A stretch of DNA of 64,000 bases. Source: Nocardia cyriacigeorgica. GTDB taxonomy: Bacteria; Actinomycetota; Actinomycetes; Mycobacteriales; Mycobacteriaceae. The stretch covers positions 1 through 64,000 of the forward strand of contig NZ_JARWNX010000026.1 of the NCBI RefSeq assembly GCF_029868385.1. Reading direction: 5' to 3'. Of this stretch, positions 45,250-54,213 are shown piece after piece; position 1 is the first letter of the stretch, and each line of letters begins with the position of its first letter. The translations under genes and the position numbers were made by a program. The notes below the pieces were generated by a model. The model had not been told where the DNA came from. It saw only the letters and a program-made list of their open reading frames with translations, and did no database searches.

Positions 45250-46791
45250 ATGAGTCGCAAGGTTACAGACAAAGCTGTCGCTAACCAGCCCACCCGCCAT
45301 CTGCGGACGATCATCATCGGCAGCGGATTCGCCGGGCTCGGCCTGGCCATCCGGCTGAGCCAGCAGGGCCGGGACGACTTCCTCGTCCTGGAACGCGGCA
45401 GTGATGTCGGCGGCACCTGGCGCGACAACACCTACCCGGGCGCCGCCTGCGATGTGCCCTCACATCTGTACTCGTACTCCTTCGCGCTCAACCCGGACTG
45501 GTCGCGCTCGTTCTCGCGGCAGGGCGAGATCCAGAGCTATATCCAGGGCGTCGCCAAGAAGTACAACGTCGGCGACAAGCACATCTTCGATTGCGATGTC
45601 ACCGGCGCCCGCTGGAACAACGACACCGCCCAGTGGGAGATCACCTCCTCCAAGGGCAACTTCACCGCCGATACCGTCGTCTCCGCGGTGGGCGCCCTGT
45701 GTGAGCCGAACCTGCCCGATATCAAGGGCATCAACAGCTTCGAGGGCGAGATCTTCCACTCCGCCCGCTGGAACCACGACGCCGATCTGGCCGGTAAGCG
45801 GGTGGCCGTCATCGGCACCGGCGCCTCCGCGATCCAGATCGTGCCCGCCATCGCACCGCAGGTCGGCCACCTCGATGTCTACCAGCGCACCGCGCCGTGG
45901 CTGCTGCCGAGGATCGACCGCCCGTATCTGAAGGCCGAACGGCTCGCGTTCAAGTACATCCCCGGCGTGCAGCGGTTGTCGCGCGCCGCCATCTACGCCG
46001 CGCGCGAGACCCAGGTCGTCGGCCTCGCCAAGTTCCCGGCGCTCATGCAGGGCTTCGAGCTGCTGGCCAAGGCCAAGCTGCGCTACGAGATCCGCGATCC
46101 CGAACTGCGCGCCAAGGTCACCCCGAACTTCCGCATCGGCTGCAAGCGCATGCTGATCTCCAACGAGTACTACCCGGCGCTGGACCGCGACAATGTCGAT
46201 GTGGTCACCGACGGTATCGCCGAGGTGCGCGCGAACTCGATCGTCACCGAGGACGGCACCGAACGCGAGATCGACGCGCTGATCGTGGCGACCGGATTCC
46301 ACGTGACCGATTCACCGACCTACGAGACCATCACCGGTAAGGACGGCCGGACCCTCACCGAGGTCTTCGACGATATCGGCCAGCAGGGCTACAAGGGTTC
46401 CTCGATCGCGAACTTCCCGAATATGTTCTTCCTGCTCGGCCCGAACGTCGGGCTCGGCCACACCTCGATGGTGTACATGATCGAATCGCAGATCAACTAC
46501 ATCGCCGACGCGCTGGCCACCATCGACAAGCGGGATCTGCGCACCGTGGAGGTGCGCCGCGAGGTGCAGGACAGCTACAACGCCGAACTCCAGCAGAAGC
46601 TGGCCAAGAGCGTCTGGCTCACCGGCGGCTGCGCCAGCTGGTACCTGGACAAGCACGGCAACAACACCACGCTGTGGCCCGATTTCACCTTCGAATTCCG
46701 TAGGCTGACCAAACAATTCGATGTCGACGCCTATGACACGACGATCAATGACAACTCTCGCCCCGATCTGAAAGTGGTGGCTGCCCAGTGA
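45250..46791 (+). CDS. Flavin-containing Baeyer-Villiger-type monooxygenase (MymA/EthA-like)
   Basis: A 513-residue FAD/NADPH monooxygenase. The FAD motif GSGFAGLG (near 24) and the NADPH motif GTGASAIQ (near 192) flank FEGEIFHSARW (near 165), which fits the Baeyer-Villiger fingerprint FxGxxxHxxxW exactly. It inserts oxygen next to a ketone or oxidises sulfur, with O2 and NADPH. Its neighbours, an SDR and a lipase, reproduce the first three genes of the mycobacterial mymA operon (mymA, lipR, SDR), which is linked to cell-envelope lipid changes under acid. The stop overlaps the SDR start (GTGA). Confidence 0.9.
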   Translation: MSRKVTDKAVANQPTRHLRTIIIGSGFAGLGLAIRLSQQGRDDFLVLERGSDVGGTWRDNTYPGAACDVPSHLYSYSFALNPDWSRSFSRQGEIQSYIQGVAKKYNVGDKHIFDCDVTGARWNNDTAQWEITSSKGNFTADTVVSAVGALCEPNLPDIKGINSFEGEIFHSARWNHDADLAGKRVAVIGTGASAIQIVPAIAPQVGHLDVYQRTAPWLLPRIDRPYLKAERLAFKYIPGVQRLSRAAIYAARETQVVGLAKFPALMQGFELLAKAKLRYEIRDPELRAKVTPNFRIGCKRMLISNEYYPALDRDNVDVVTDGIAEVRANSIVTEDGTEREIDALIVATGFHVTDSPTYETITGKDGRTLTEVFDDIGQQGYKGSSIANFPNMFFLLGPNVGLGHTSMVYMIESQINYIADALATIDKRDLRTVEVRREVQDSYNAELQQKLAKSVWLTGGCASWYLDKHGNNTTLWPDFTFEFRRLTKQFDVDAYDTTINDNSRPDLKVVAAQ

Positions 46792-47618
46792 GCAAGGACG
46801 CTTACTTCCGTAACAAAGTATGTGTGGTAACTGGTGCCGGTTCGGGCATCGGTCGTGCGCTGGCCATCGATCTGGCGCGCCGCGGCGCCAAGCTGGCGCT
46901 GTCGGATATCGATACCGACGGCCTCGCCGAGACCACCCGGCTCGTCGAGCAGCTGGGCGCGCAGGTGAAATCGGATCGGCTCAATGTGGCCGAGCGCGAA
47001 GCGGTGCTGCTCTACGCCGACGCGGTCAAGGAACACTTCGGCGTGGTGCACCAGGTGTACAACAACGCCGGTATCGCCCACCACGGCGATGTGGTCAAGA
47101 CCGAGTTCAAAGATTTCGACCGGGTCATGGACGTCGATTTCTGGGGCGTCGTCAACGGCACGAAGGCGTTCCTGCCGTATCTGATCGAGTCCGGTGACGG
47201 TCATGTGGTGAACGTGTCCAGCCTCTTCGGCCTCATCGCGGTCCCCGGTCAGAGTGCCTACAACGCGGCCAAGTTCGCGGTGCGCGGCTTCACCGAGGCG
47301 CTGCGGCAGGAGATGATCGTCGCCAAGGCGCCGGTGCAGGTGACCTGTGTGCATCCGGGCGGCATCAAGACCGCCGTGGCGCGCAACGCCACCTACGCCG
47401 ACGGCATCGACGGCAAGAACGCCAGCACGATGTTCGACAAATACCTGGCCATCCACTCCCCCGAAATGGCCGCCAAGACCATCACCGAGGGTGTGCGCCG
47501 CAAGCACGGCCGGGTGCTGATCGGCTGGGAGGCCAAGTTCCTGGATCTGTTCGTGCGCGTCACCGCCTCGGGCTACCAGCGCATCTCGGCCACCGTCGAG
47601 CGCCGCTTCCTCCCCTGA
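46788..47618 (+). CDS. SDR family oxidoreductase, Rv3085-like
   Basis: A 276-residue NAD(P)-dependent short-chain dehydrogenase. TGAGSGIG (residues 13-20), NNAG (near 89), the serine of NVSSLFG and YNAAK form the complete active site. The sequence, including VMDVDFWGVVNGTKAFLPYL, is very close in memory to the mycobacterial mymA-operon SDR. It would interconvert an alcohol and the ketone used by the adjacent monooxygenase. It is translationally coupled upstream and followed after 12 bases by the lipase gene. Confidence 0.9.
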   Translation: MSKDAYFRNKVCVVTGAGSGIGRALAIDLARRGAKLALSDIDTDGLAETTRLVEQLGAQVKSDRLNVAEREAVLLYADAVKEHFGVVHQVYNNAGIAHHGDVVKTEFKDFDRVMDVDFWGVVNGTKAFLPYLIESGDGHVVNVSSLFGLIAVPGQSAYNAAKFAVRGFTEALRQEMIVAKAPVQVTCVHPGGIKTAVARNATYADGIDGKNASTMFDKYLAIHSPEMAAKTITEGVRRKHGRVLIGWEAKFLDLFVRVTASGYQRISATVERRFLP

Positions 47619-47630
47619 TCGGCACCGTTG

Positions 47631-48545
47631 ATGCGTGATATCGCCCTGCCACTGCCGGTGGCACGCACGATCCTGAGCCCGGTCTTCCGGCTCACGCTCA
47701 ATGATCGGCTGCCCTGGCGGCTGCAACGAGTGCTGCTGGACGTGGGCTCGCGATTGCAGCCCGCCCCGGCGGGCACCGAGGTGCGCCGGGTCCGGCTCGC
47801 CGGACGTCCCGCGGATCTGTTCACCGCGGGTACCTCCACCGAGGGCGCCGTGCTCTATCTGCACGGCGGCGGCTACGCGGTCGGTTCGCCGACCAGCCAC
47901 CGGGCCCTGACCGCGCGGTTGGCCCACGAAACCGGTTGCGCGGTCTACTCGCTGGACTACCGGCTGGCGCCGGAGCACCCGTTCCCGGCCGGACTCGACG
48001 ACGCCGAAGCCGCGTTCCTCGACCTGGTCGACACCCACGGCTACGCACCCGGTCAGATCGCGATCTCCGGCGATTCGGCCGGTGGCGGCCTTTCCCTGGC
48101 CACCGCACAGCGGCTGATCGCGCGCCACGGCCACACCCCGGCCGCGCTCGGTCTGATCGCACCATGGACCGATCCGAACCAGATCCCCGATCGGGACCGC
48201 GATCTGGTGATCAGCAAGCCGTGGTCGCGCTCATGCGCGGGCGCCTATCTCGGCGACGGTGACGGCACCGATCCCGGCTACGCGCCGTTGCTCGGCGAAC
48301 TGCGCGGACTGCCGCCGACCTACGTGCAGGTCGATGTCAGCGAGCTGCTGCACGGGCAGTGCACCGAGCTGACGGCCGCGCTCCGCAAGGCCGGGGTCGA
48401 GGTCACCTTCACCGAGAGTCGCGGTCTCTGGCACGTCGCGCAGTTGCAGGCGGGACTCGTCGGACCCGCCGCCGCGGTGCTGAGCGAGATGGCCGGATTT
48501 TTGTCCGAAGCCATACGCCCAGCGCATATTCGCGACTTAGGATGA
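47631..48545 (+). CDS. Alpha/beta hydrolase, hormone-sensitive-lipase family (LipR-like)
   Basis: A 304-residue esterase. The HGGG oxyanion motif (LYLHGGGYAVGS, near 80) and the nucleophile motif GDSAGG (near 147) are those of the HSL family. The acid and histidine appear to lie in the C-terminal part, with SRGLWHVAQL carrying the probable histidine. In this operon it could hydrolyse the ester made by the Baeyer-Villiger enzyme. ATG 47631 is used; a TTG three bases earlier is in frame. A strong terminator follows. Confidence 0.87.
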   Translation: MRDIALPLPVARTILSPVFRLTLNDRLPWRLQRVLLDVGSRLQPAPAGTEVRRVRLAGRPADLFTAGTSTEGAVLYLHGGGYAVGSPTSHRALTARLAHETGCAVYSLDYRLAPEHPFPAGLDDAEAAFLDLVDTHGYAPGQIAISGDSAGGGLSLATAQRLIARHGHTPAALGLIAPWTDPNQIPDRDRDLVISKPWSRSCAGAYLGDGDGTDPGYAPLLGELRGLPPTYVQVDVSELLHGQCTELTAALRKAGVEVTFTESRGLWHVAQLQAGLVGPAAAVLSEMAGFLSEAIRPAHIRDLG

Positions 48546-48554
48546 GTCAGCTCA

Positions 48555-48595
48555 GGTCCGTATCCGCTCGTCGTTGAGCGGATACGGACCTTTTT
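48555..48595 (+). terminator. Rho-independent terminator
   Basis: GGTCCGTATCCGCTC and its exact complement form a 15-bp stem with a GTCGTT loop, followed by TTTTT. It ends the monooxygenase-SDR-lipase operon ten bases after the last stop and separates it from the fadD gene. Confidence 0.96.
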
Positions 48596-48666
48596 GTGGT
48601 GGTCGACGTCACGGCCCCCACACAGGTGCCGTAAATTACCGATCAGTAAACCCACGTGGAAGGGCC

Positions 48667-50463
48667 ATGATGCGAGAGTTCGAAGCCCCGGCTTCCTACA
48701 CCATCCCCGAAGACGCCAATAATTCCGACAACGTCTTCCGCCATGCCGAACAGTCGCCGAACGCGGTGCTGTTCAATGTGCCCAACGGCAGCGGCGGCCT
48801 GCGGGATGTGACCGCGGCGGAATTCGCGACGACCGTGACCGGCGTGGCCAAGGGCATCATCGCCTCCGGCATCGAACTCGGCGACCGGGTCGCCATCATG
48901 GCGCCGACCCGCTACGAGTGGGCCGTGCTCGACTTCGCGATCTGGGCCGCCGGTGCGTGCACCGTCGCGATCTACGACAGCTCGGCCGCCGAACAGGCCA
49001 AGTGGATCCTCCAGGACTCCGCGACCAAGCTGCTCGTGGTCGACAGCGATAAGCACCGCGCCACCATCGAGGAGATCGAGGCGGGCTCGCTGCCCGAGCT
49101 GGCCGAGACTCTCCAGTTCGACAAGGGCGCGGTCGAGGAGCTGATCTCGCGCGGCGCCGACCTCGACGATCAACTCGTGCACGAGCGCCGCGCCCAGGTC
49201 GGCGCCGCCTCGCCCGCCACCCTGATCTACACCTCGGGCACCACCGGGCGCCCCAAGGGCGTCATGCTCACCCACGCCAACCTCTGGGCGGAATCCAAGT
49301 CCGACCGGATCGCGCTGGGCAAGTACGTGGCCGAGGGCAAGAAGACCCTGATGTTCCTGCCGCTGGCGCACGTCTTCGCCCGCGCCGTGGCACTGGCCGC
49401 CTTCGACGCCAAGGTGATCGTCGCGCACACCTCCGACTGGACCACCCTGGTCGACCAGTTCGGCGCCTTCAAACCGCATTTCATCCTCTCGGTGCCGCGG
49501 GTGTTCGAGAAGGTGTTCAACAGCGCCAAGCAGAAGGCGCACGACGGCGGTAAGGGCAAGATCTTCGATGCCGCCGCCGAGACCGCCATCGCCTACAGCG
49601 AGGGTCTGGACAACGGCGGCCCCGACCTGGTCACCAAGATCAAGCACTTCGTCTTCGACAAGCTGGTCTACAGCAAGCTGCGCGTCGCGCTGGGCGGGCA
49701 GTGCGAGGCCGCGGTCTCCGGCGGCGGCCCCCTCGGCGCTCGCCTCGGCCACTTCTTCCGCGGCGTCGGCGTCACCATCTACGAGGGCTACGGTCTCACC
49801 GAGACCACCGCGGCCATCACGGTGAACACCCCCGAGCACATCCGCGTGGGCTCGGTCGGCCGCCCGATCGAGGGCCATGCCGCCAAGATCGCCGAGGACG
49901 GTGAGCTGCTGCTCAAGGGTTCGGTCGTCTTCGACGGCTACTGGGGCAATGCCGAGGCCACCGAGGAAGCCTTCGAGGACGGCTGGTTCAAGACCGGCGA
50001 TCTGGGCGCCATCGACGCCGACGGCTTCGTCACCATCACCGGCCGTAAGAAGGAGATCATCGTCACCGCCGGCGGTAAGAACGTCTCCCCCGCGCTGCTC
50101 GAGGATTCGCTGCGGGCGCATCCGCTGATCAGCCAGGTGATGGTGGTCGGTGACGGTCAGCCGTTCGTCGGCGCGCTGATCACCCTCGATCCCGAGGCGC
50201 TGCCGGGCTGGAAGGAGCGCAACGGCGTCTCCGCCGACACCTCGATGGAGACACTGGTCGAGAACCCGGCACTGGTCGCCGAGATCGACGCCGCCGTCGC
50301 CGACACCAACAAGAAGGTCTCCAAGGCCGAGCAGATCAAGAAGATCCGCATCCTGACCGTCGACTGGACCCAGGAGACCGGCGAACTCACCCCGAAGATG
50401 TCGCTCAAGCGCGCCGTCGTGATGAAGCAGTACTCCTCCGAGGTCGAGAAGATCTACAGCTGA
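48667..50463 (+). CDS. Long-chain fatty-acid-CoA ligase, FadD15-like
   Basis: A 598-residue enzyme that activates long-chain fatty acids to acyl-CoA through acyl-AMP at the membrane. The P-loop YTSGTTGRPKG lies near residue 188, followed by YEGYGLTETT (near 378), WFKTGDLG and the fatty-acyl-CoA-synthetase signature GRKKEIIVTAGGKN. Length and wording match mycobacterial FadD15. The start is the first of two adjacent ATG codons, with GAAGGG upstream. It has its own transcription unit, bounded by a terminator on each side. Confidence 0.93.
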   Translation: MMREFEAPASYTIPEDANNSDNVFRHAEQSPNAVLFNVPNGSGGLRDVTAAEFATTVTGVAKGIIASGIELGDRVAIMAPTRYEWAVLDFAIWAAGACTVAIYDSSAAEQAKWILQDSATKLLVVDSDKHRATIEEIEAGSLPELAETLQFDKGAVEELISRGADLDDQLVHERRAQVGAASPATLIYTSGTTGRPKGVMLTHANLWAESKSDRIALGKYVAEGKKTLMFLPLAHVFARAVALAAFDAKVIVAHTSDWTTLVDQFGAFKPHFILSVPRVFEKVFNSAKQKAHDGGKGKIFDAAAETAIAYSEGLDNGGPDLVTKIKHFVFDKLVYSKLRVALGGQCEAAVSGGGPLGARLGHFFRGVGVTIYEGYGLTETTAAITVNTPEHIRVGSVGRPIEGHAAKIAEDGELLLKGSVVFDGYWGNAEATEEAFEDGWFKTGDLGAIDADGFVTITGRKKEIIVTAGGKNVSPALLEDSLRAHPLISQVMVVGDGQPFVGALITLDPEALPGWKERNGVSADTSMETLVENPALVAEIDAAVADTNKKVSKAEQIKKIRILTVDWTQETGELTPKMSLKRAVVMKQYSSEVEKIYS

Positions 50464-50490
50464 TCGCTGCGACGATCGCACCGTAATTCA

Positions 50491-50531
50491 CAGTAGGGCC
50501 CGGGCACATCTATCGTGCCCGGGCCCTACTG
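50491..50531. terminator. Strong stem-loop terminator
   Basis: CAGTAGGGCCCGGGCAC and its exact complement form a 17-bp stem with a seven-base loop, 28 bases after the fadD stop. There is no T-run on the plus side. It also lies 72 bases beyond the stop of the convergent MFS gene, so it may serve both directions. Confidence 0.85.
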
Positions 50532-50602
50532 CGCTATCCGGTCCCGCCGCGGACGACAAGCCGGGACCAGCAGCGCGTGCGGTGATCGAGGAAGCGATCC
50601 GT

Positions 50603-52078
50603 TCAGGGGGTGAGGGTTTCGGCCTTGGCACGCTCGGTGGGCGGCTGGGGCCGGGCGGCGGCCGCCGGGCGCAGGAACAGGGCCGAGGCCGCGACGCCGA
50701 CCAGCAGGATCACGGCGGGCAGATAGGTCGAATCCGCGAGGGCCGAACTGAAGGCGTCCTTGATCTGCTCCGGGATCGGGCCCGCGGTGCCCTCGCCCGC
50801 CGGTGCGCCGCCGAGGCCGTTGGCCGTCATCCTGGCCGCGATCAGTGCGCTGATCGCCGCACTGCCGAGGACCGCGCCGACCTGACGGGTGGTGTTGTAG
50901 ACACCGGCGCCCGCACCCGCCTGGTGCACCGGAAGATTGTGGGTGGCGGTGGTCGCCAGCGGCGCCCAGATGAACGAGTTCGCGAAACCGGCGAGCCCGG
51001 CCGCGACCAGGAACCAGACGATCGACGAATCCGGCGTCATCAACAGCGCGAACCAGGCGACGGCGAGCGCGAACGAGGCGAACCCGATCGTCGGTACCAC
51101 CCGTGGATGCAACCGCCCGGCGAACTTGCCGACCACCGGTGCGCAGACGCCGGTGATGATCGCCATCGGCGCGAACACCAACGCCGATTCCGTCGGCGAC
51201 ATCTCGCGCACGGCCTGGAGATAGAAGTACAGCGGCACCATCAACGCCGTCGTCGCCGCGCCCATCGCCGCGATCGCCAGATTCGACAGTCCGAAATTGC
51301 GATCACGGAACAGGCTCAGCGGCAGCAGCGGCTCACCGGTATTGCGCGCCTGATTCAGCACGAACAGCGCGAGCACCAGCACGCCAGCGCCGATCAGCAA
51401 CCAGATCCAGGCCGACCAGTCGTAGCTGTTGCCCTCCTGGATGCCGAACACCAGCAGACCCATACCGATCGCGCTGAGCACCACACCGGGGATGTCGAAC
51501 CGATGCGGATGCGTGGGCAGGGCCGGGACCAGCCGCACGGCAAGGACGAAGGCGATGATGCCGACCGGGACGTTGACGAAGAAGATCCACTCCCAGCCCA
51601 GGCTGTCGACCAGCAGGCCGCCGAGGATCGGGCCGACGAGCGTGGCGAGCCCGGCCACCGCACCCCACAGGCCCATGGCCGCACCGCGTTTGTCCGGCGG
51701 GAAGGTGCGCGTGATCACGGCCATGGTCTGCGGCGTCATCAACGCCGCGCCGAGGCCCTGTACCGCACGGGCGGCGATCAGCATGCCGATACTGCCGGAC
51801 AGACCGCACCACAGCGATGCCAGCGTGAAGACGGCCAGACCGATCAGATAGATGTTCTTCGGCCCGAAACGGTCGCCGAGGCGCCCGGTCACCAGCAGCG
51901 GCACCGCGTAGGTGAGCAGATAGGCGCTGGTCACCCAGATGACCTGGGAGATGTCGGCGTGCAGGCTCTCGAGGATGGCCGGATTGGCGACCGCGACGAT
52001 CGTGACGTCCAGCAGGATCATGAAGAACCCCACCACCAGCGCGGACAGCGCCAGCCACGGATTGCGTTCGGTGGACAT
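50603..52078 (-). CDS. MFS transporter, DHA2 (EmrB/QacA-type) drug exporter
   Basis: A 491-residue proton-driven exporter with about 14 membrane helices. Motif D1 (LLDVTIVAVANPAI, near residue 22), motif A (GRLGDRFGPKN, near 65) and motif C (AGLATLVGPILGG, near 142) mark the 14-helix drug-antiporter family. It is downstream of and co-directional with the PadR gene, which probably represses it. Substrates are likely lipophilic toxic compounds; export of the NRPS-PKS product is possible but not supported by position. Confidence 0.92.
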   Translation of the reverse strand: MSTERNPWLALSALVVGFFMILLDVTIVAVANPAILESLHADISQVIWVTSAYLLTYAVPLLVTGRLGDRFGPKNIYLIGLAVFTLASLWCGLSGSIGMLIAARAVQGLGAALMTPQTMAVITRTFPPDKRGAAMGLWGAVAGLATLVGPILGGLLVDSLGWEWIFFVNVPVGIIAFVLAVRLVPALPTHPHRFDIPGVVLSAIGMGLLVFGIQEGNSYDWSAWIWLLIGAGVLVLALFVLNQARNTGEPLLPLSLFRDRNFGLSNLAIAAMGAATTALMVPLYFYLQAVREMSPTESALVFAPMAIITGVCAPVVGKFAGRLHPRVVPTIGFASFALAVAWFALLMTPDSSIVWFLVAAGLAGFANSFIWAPLATTATHNLPVHQAGAGAGVYNTTRQVGAVLGSAAISALIAARMTANGLGGAPAGEGTAGPIPEQIKDAFSSALADSTYLPAVILLVGVAASALFLRPAAAARPQPPTERAKAETLTP

Positions 52079-52150
52079 CGATTTCGTTCCTAACTCGGAG
52101 GCGGATGACGAGCGACGTCGTTGTCGGGGGTGTCGGATCCGGTGGATGGT

Positions 52151-52816
52151 TCAGGAGGCGGCGGCGGTGTCGTCGGGCTCCGACGACGATGGGGCCGGTG
52201 CGGACTCGCAGGGGTCCATGCGGTGTCCGGTGACGGGATCGAACTCGTCCCAGATCAGCGCGCCGCCGTCGAGTTCGGCGACCATGTGCTCGACCCAGTC
52301 GATCTCGGCGCGCACGGTGGCGCGCAGATAGGGCAGCACGATCCAGTAGCGGCGCGGTACCTGTTTGCGTTCGGCCACCGCGATCATGGTGTCGATTTCG
52401 GCGGATTGCCCGGCGAGGTGTTCGATCCGTTCCCGCAGCAGCGCCAGCACTTCGGGTTTGGGCAGGTTGTGCGCTTCGCCCAGTGCCACCGGGAAGATCG
52501 GATACTCCGGTACCGGTTTGCGCAACAGCTCGGCGACGCGCTCGCGCAGGGTGTCGCGCCCCTCGGCGGTGATCCGGTAGGTGGTGCGTTCCGGACGGTT
52601 GCCCGCGCGGTCGATGCCCTCGGCGGTCAGCCATCCGGTATCCGCCAATCGGGCGATCACGTGGTACAGCGAGCCCGGCCGCACCTTGACCAGCTTGTCC
52701 TCATGCCGCAGCACGAGTAGCTGATACATCTCGTAGGGATGCATGGGCCGCTCTTCGAGCAGAGCGAGCACGGCGATCGCCAGCGGGGTCACCGTCGTAC
52801 CCGTGCGCTGCCCCAT
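52151..52816 (-). CDS. PadR family transcriptional regulator
   Basis: A 221-residue PadR/Vir-type repressor. The winged-helix domain (residues about 8-90) includes LALLEERPMHPYEMYQLL and VRPGSLYHVIARLADTGWL with GNRPERTTYRITAEGR; a helical C-terminal dimerisation domain follows. An acidic, serine-rich tail ends the protein. ATG 52816 is chosen because GGAAGGGG lies nine bases upstream; a longer frame has no such site. It lies immediately before the MFS pump on the same strand and probably controls both genes. Confidence 0.9.
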   Translation of the reverse strand: MGQRTGTTVTPLAIAVLALLEERPMHPYEMYQLLVLRHEDKLVKVRPGSLYHVIARLADTGWLTAEGIDRAGNRPERTTYRITAEGRDTLRERVAELLRKPVPEYPIFPVALGEAHNLPKPEVLALLRERIEHLAGQSAEIDTMIAVAERKQVPRRYWIVLPYLRATVRAEIDWVEHMVAELDGGALIWDEFDPVTGHRMDPCESAPAPSSSEPDDTAAAS

Positions 52817-52908
52817 CTGTGTCCCCTTCCCGGCCGACGCCGCACCTTCGCGGATTCGGCGAGTGCTCACGGAACGCTATCCGCACGCTCCGACATATCC
52901 CGTGTCAA

Positions 52909-52926
52909 ATATTCCAACTGGAATAT
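52909..52926. promoter_or_regulatory. Candidate PadR operator palindrome
   Basis: ATATTCCA-AC-TGGAATAT is a perfect 18-base palindrome in an AT-rich island 93 bases upstream of the PadR start. Position and symmetry fit an autoregulatory operator. Confidence 0.6.
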
Positions 52927-52979
52927 ACGGCGCGGAAGTGGTGTGGACAAGGGCACGTGATGGTGGAGACGTCGTCTCC

Positions 52980-53897
52980 TCAGAGACCGTGGGTATCGAG
53001 CCAGTCGCGGGCCAGCCGACCGGGGTCGGCGGCGTCGTCACGGACTCGGGCGACCATGGTGATCAGCTCGTCGGTGGTCAGTTCACCGGCGACGTAGTTC
53101 AGCTTCTCCCACTGCCGCTCGTCGAGCGCGCCCTTGCGGACCAGCGCGACCGGGTTCTCGGCGCGTACCGCGTTGTCGTCGTCGGAGAGCACACGCAGTC
53201 CCGCCGTCGCGGCAGGCGTCAGGTCCGGGGGACCTGCCAGTACGCCTACTCGAATCCGGCCATCCGACAGGGCTTTTCGCAGTTCGTCCGGGTTCGGGAA
53301 GGTGGTGGTCGCGGCGAACTCGCAGCCATCGATCCGCAGGGCCGCCGGTGGTGTGGTGAACACGCCCGGCACCGGCGCGACACCCGCCGTCGAGGTCGAG
53401 CATTCGGGCCTGAGATCCGCGACCGATTCGATCGATGTGGGTTCGCCGACGAGCAGACGTGGCCGCAGATCGGCGCCGTCGGCGGCATCGGTGACGACCA
53501 GACCCTGTGGCAGCGAACGGTTCAGCTCGGTGGTGACCTGCTCGCCGGACCATGCGGTGGCCCCGCCGGCCAGCTCCGCCAGCAGCGCGCCGTTGTGCTC
53601 GCCGGTCAGCGTCACGGTGCCCGCGTCGAGGGCGGCCAACCGGTCGGCGCGCGAGCCGAGATCGCGTGCGACGGCGACGGTCGCACCGGTGCGGGCCAGC
53701 GCCTGGGCGTAGATCTCGGCCAGCACGACCGATTCCGCGGTGTCACCGGCACCGACCACCAGCGGTTCGGGCGCGGAACCGTCACCGCAGGACACGGCCA
53801 CTGTGGCCAGGGCGACGGCCAGGACCCGGCCCAGCACCCGCAGCGGCGCGGCAAGCACCATCGGCGCGACACCAACTTTCCCGAGGAACTGGCCCAC
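52980..53897 (-). CDS. Lipoprotein solute-binding protein, glycine-betaine/OpuAC-like
   Basis: A 305-residue putative periplasmic-side lipoprotein. A hydrophobic signal (about residues 13-36) ends at a lipobox-like AVSC, so the cysteine at residue 37 would be lipidated. The mature part (VVGAGDTAESVVLAEIYAQAL, TLTGEHNGALLAEL) has the layout of the OpuAC family that binds quaternary amines or similar solutes. No ABC permease or ATPase lies next to it, so it is an orphan or serves a system elsewhere. A shorter start at 53861 would begin right at the signal peptide. Confidence 0.78.
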   Translation of the reverse strand: MGQFLGKVGVAPMVLAAPLRVLGRVLAVALATVAVSCGDGSAPEPLVVGAGDTAESVVLAEIYAQALARTGATVAVARDLGSRADRLAALDAGTVTLTGEHNGALLAELAGGATAWSGEQVTTELNRSLPQGLVVTDAADGADLRPRLLVGEPTSIESVADLRPECSTSTAGVAPVPGVFTTPPAALRIDGCEFAATTTFPNPDELRKALSDGRIRVGVLAGPPDLTPAATAGLRVLSDDDNAVRAENPVALVRKGALDERQWEKLNYVAGELTTDELITMVARVRDDAADPGRLARDWLDTHGL

Positions 53898-54213
53898 GCG
53901 GACACAGCCGAGCGGGCGATGAGGTCAGTGGAGAATGTACCGGTGCCTGCCGGGCCGCATCGCCACCTCCCCGCGGAGGGCGAGAATTCCTGGCTCTGCG
54001 GTCATTCGCCGCGCGAGGCGTGCCACCCACTTCCGTGTGCCCGGCCGTGATCGGCCGGACGGTGACTCACCGCCCGAACACGATCCGACCGTGCGTCCGC
54101 CGAGGTTTCGGCAACTCGGACGAGGACGCACGCGCGCCAGCGGTATCGCCATAGAAAACGAGCGTGGGGCGCCCTCCGATCGGAAGGGCGCCCCACGCTC
54201 AGGCATTCAGTGC
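53898..54213. other. 316-bp intergenic region between malic enzyme and the binding-protein gene
   Basis: It holds the malic-enzyme terminator (54154-54199) and presumably the promoter of the binding-protein gene. I see no gene with a ribosome-binding site here. Confidence 0.5.
54154..54199 (-). terminator. Rho-independent terminator of the malic-enzyme gene
   Basis: GAGCGTGGGGCGCCCT (54159-54174) and its exact complement (54184-54199) form a 16-bp stem with a nine-base loop. On the minus strand it is followed by GTTTTC. It begins 14 bases after the stop. Confidence 0.93.

Noticed and set aside
50582..52093. 503-codon plus-strand frame across the MFS gene
   Set aside because: Gln/Arg/His-rich shadow of a clear 14-helix transporter on the other strand.
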